Origin: Deltaproteobacteria bacterium
GTDB taxonomy: Bacteria; Myxococcota_A; UBA796; UBA2385
Assembly (NCBI GenBank): GCA_947462115.1
Contig: CANHON010000255.1
Coordinates: 1-6,857 of the forward strand
Length of the DNA: 6,857 nucleotides
Reading direction: 5' to 3'
The position numbers and the translations under genes are program-made. Under the pieces are notes generated by a model that was not told the DNA's origin, made no database searches, and worked only from the letters and a program-made list of their open reading frames with translations. This document shows, piece by piece, positions 5,218 to 6,857 of this stretch (position 1 is its first letter; every line of letters starts with the position of its first letter).

Positions 5218-6857
5218 ATGAAGCCCCGCCCCCAGCGCCCCGCCGCCCCCAAACCCCGCGCCGAAGACGACGCAGCGCCCGTCCGCGACACCCTCGCCGA
5301 CATGGAGGGCGACGACGACGAGGACGAGGGCGAGGAGGCCGAGGTCGCGGAGGCCGAGGAGCTGGAGCTCGACGGGGACGCCCTCGCGGCCGCCGCGCTC
5401 GGCGAAGGCGATGACGACAGCGGCGTGCGCTTCGACAGCCTCGGCCTCGACCCGCGCCTGCTCTCCGCCGTGATCCGGCTCGGCTTCACCAGCGCCACGC
5501 CCATCCAGGCCGCCGCCGTGCCGCCCCTGCTCGCCGGCCACGACCTCATCGGCCGCGCCCGCACCGGCTCCGGCAAGACCGCCGCCTTCGGCCTCCCGCT
5601 GCTGGAGCGCGTCAAGGCCGGCGGCCGGGTCAAGGCCCTGGTCCTCGCCCCCACCCGCGAGCTGGCCCTGCAGGTCACCGAGGCCCTGCGCGGCCTCGCC
5701 GCCGACCTGCCGGTGCGCGTGGCCGCCATCTACGGCGGCGCGCCCTACCCCGCCCAGTTCCGCGCGCTGGAGACCGGCGTCACCGTCGTCGTCGGCACGC
5801 CCGGCCGCCTCATCGACCACCTCGACAAGGGCAGCCTGTCCCTCGCCGGCCTCGAGCTGCTCGTGCTCGACGAGGCCGACGAGATGCTGCGCATGGGCTT
5901 CATTGACGACGTGGAGCGGATCTTCGCCGCTGCGCCCGACAACTGCCAGGTCGCGCTGTTCTCGGCCACCATGCCGCCGCCCATCCGCCGCATCGCCGAG
6001 GCCTACCTGTCGAGCCCGGTCGAGGTGCAGGTCGAAGGCCAGGCCCTCACCACCAGCCACATCGACCAGAGCTGGGCCTGCGTGCCCCAAGAGCACAAGC
6101 TCGAGGCCCTGAGCCGCCTGCTGCGCGCCGATCCCAGCCGCAGCACCCTGGTCTTCGCCCGCACCCGCGCCTCCTGCGCCGAGGTCAGCGACGCGCTGAG
6201 CCAAGAGGGCATCGCGGTCGACGCGCTGCACGGCGATCTCAACCAGTCGGCCCGCGAGCGGGTCTTGGCCCGCATGCGCTCGGGCCGCCTCGGCGTGGTC
6301 ATCGCCACCGACGTGGCCGCCCGCGGCCTCGACGTCGAGCACATCGAGCTGGTCGTCAACCTCGACATGCCCACCGACACCGAGACCTACGTGCACCGCA
6401 TCGGCCGCACCGGTCGGGCGGGCCGGGCCGGGCGCGCCCACAGCTTCTTGCGGCCCTCGGAGCGCCGTCGGGTCAAGCAGATGGAGCGCCTGCTCAACGT
6501 GGAGATCCGCGAAGACCAGGTGCCCAGCGACCGCGCCATCATCGAGGCCCAGCGCGGCCACCTCCAGGCCGCCGTCACCGAGGCCGCCAAGGGCGAGCTC
6601 GACGGCGCCCGCGCCCTGCTGGCGGACTTCGTGGCCAAGACCGGCCGCAGCGCCGAGGACCTCGCCGCCGCCATGCTCGCCAAGATGGCCGAGGCCGACA
6701 ACGTGCCGCTGGGCGCCCTTCCGCCCGACCAGCCCCCCTACTGGGCCCGCCAGCTCCAGCGCCGCAACGCCCGCGAGGAGCAGCGCGGCGGCTGGCAGGA
6801 CCGCGGCGGCTTCCAGGGCAACGACCGCGGCGGCTTCCAGGGCAATGACCGCGGCGG
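5218..6857 (+). CDS. DEAD-box ATP-dependent RNA helicase, DeaD/CsdA type (3' end outside window)
   Basis: An open frame of 546 complete codons reaches the right edge without a stop. All helicase motifs are present: Q motif (FDSLGL then GFTSATPIQ), motif I ARTGSGKT (114-121, K120), PTRELALQV, GTPGRLIDHL, DEAD at 218-221, SAT at 249-251, LVFARTR, ATDVAARGLDV and HRIGRTGRAG (393-402). The protein should unwind RNA duplexes, as DeaD/CsdA does in ribosome assembly and cold adaptation. Residues about 16-67 form an unusual, highly acidic extension before the core. After the core, about 430-500 resembles the helical dimerisation region of DeaD/CshA proteins. The tail then becomes Arg/Gly/Gln-rich, ending in DRGGFQGN repeats. 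Any RNA-binding domain would lie off the edge. The ATG at 5218 has no clear ribosome binding site; an in-frame GTG at 5188 is an alternative. Family assignment is firm. Confidence 0.93.
   Translation, partial: MKPRPQRPAAPKPRAEDDAAPVRDTLADMEGDDDEDEGEEAEVAEAEELELDGDALAAAALGEGDDDSGVRFDSLGLDPRLLSAVIRLGFTSATPIQAAAVPPLLAGHDLIGRARTGSGKTAAFGLPLLERVKAGGRVKALVLAPTRELALQVTEALRGLAADLPVRVAAIYGGAPYPAQFRALETGVTVVVGTPGRLIDHLDKGSLSLAGLELLVLDEADEMLRMGFIDDVERIFAAAPDNCQVALFSATMPPPIRRIAEAYLSSPVEVQVEGQALTTSHIDQSWACVPQEHKLEALSRLLRADPSRSTLVFARTRASCAEVSDALSQEGIAVDALHGDLNQSARERVLARMRSGRLGVVIATDVAARGLDVEHIELVVNLDMPTDTETYVHRIGRTGRAGRAGRAHSFLRPSERRRVKQMERLLNVEIREDQVPSDRAIIEAQRGHLQAAVTEAAKGELDGARALLADFVAKTGRSAEDLAAAMLAKMAEADNVPLGALPPDQPPYWARQLQRRNAREEQRGGWQDRGGFQGNDRGGFQGNDRG
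6799..6857 (+). repeat. 24-base tandem repeat encoding DRGGFQGN in the helicase tail
   Basis: The unit occurs at 6799-6822 and 6823-6846, and a third begins at 6847 and is cut by the window edge. The first two units differ only at the last base (AAC versus AAT). The unit is a multiple of three, so gain or loss of copies would keep the frame. RGG/FG-type repeats commonly bind RNA or promote condensates. Confidence 0.85.

Noticed and set aside
5053..6561. Upstream continuation of the ATP-grasp reading frame, giving a 908-residue fusion
   Set aside because: The extra part is antisense to the DEAD-box helicase and low in complexity; the strong ribosome binding site and conserved start at 5052 define the real protein.

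Overview
The window is very GC-rich (about 70% by eye), with strong G/C preference at third codon positions, and holds six protein-coding genes. Two run off the edges. The mix of a sigma-54 promoter, a sulfatase-like membrane protein, a winged-helix methyltransferase and an orphan ATP-grasp ligase would suit a GC-rich Gram-negative such as a myxobacterial relative. That taxonomic guess is inference; no marker gene in the window settles it.

Layout from left to right. (1) 1-495, minus: N-terminal part of a polytopic membrane protein, possibly of the LTA-synthase/sulfatase type, leaving the window at its C-terminal side. (2) 626-1633, plus: class I SAM-dependent methyltransferase with an N-terminal winged-helix-like domain. 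(3) A 165-base gap, 1634-1798, with a near-perfect sigma-54 promoter (1750-1765) preceded by three similar inverted repeats at two-helical-turn spacing. (4) 1799-3250, plus: dihydrolipoamide dehydrogenase-like flavoprotein. (5) 3247-3702, minus: OsmC-family peroxiredoxin, tail-to-tail with the flavoprotein and overlapping its stop codon. (6) 3835-5052, minus: ATP-grasp ligase of unknown substrate. (7) 5053-5217: divergent intergenic region with a strong GC hairpin next to the ligase's ribosome binding site. (8) 5218 to the right edge, plus: DEAD-box RNA helicase of the DeaD/CsdA type with an acidic N-terminal extension and a repeated RGG-type tail.

How they may work together. OsmC/Ohr peroxidases in other bacteria can be reduced by lipoyl groups that are recharged by dihydrolipoamide dehydrogenase. 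The adjacent flavoprotein and OsmC protein could therefore form an NAD(P)H-lipoyl-peroxidase relay, with the flavoprotein arm switched on by a sigma-54 activator. This is the most interesting hypothesis here, and it rests on proximity plus family knowledge. The other genes show no clear functional link to it. I see no tRNA, rRNA, CRISPR array, insertion sequence or phage gene.
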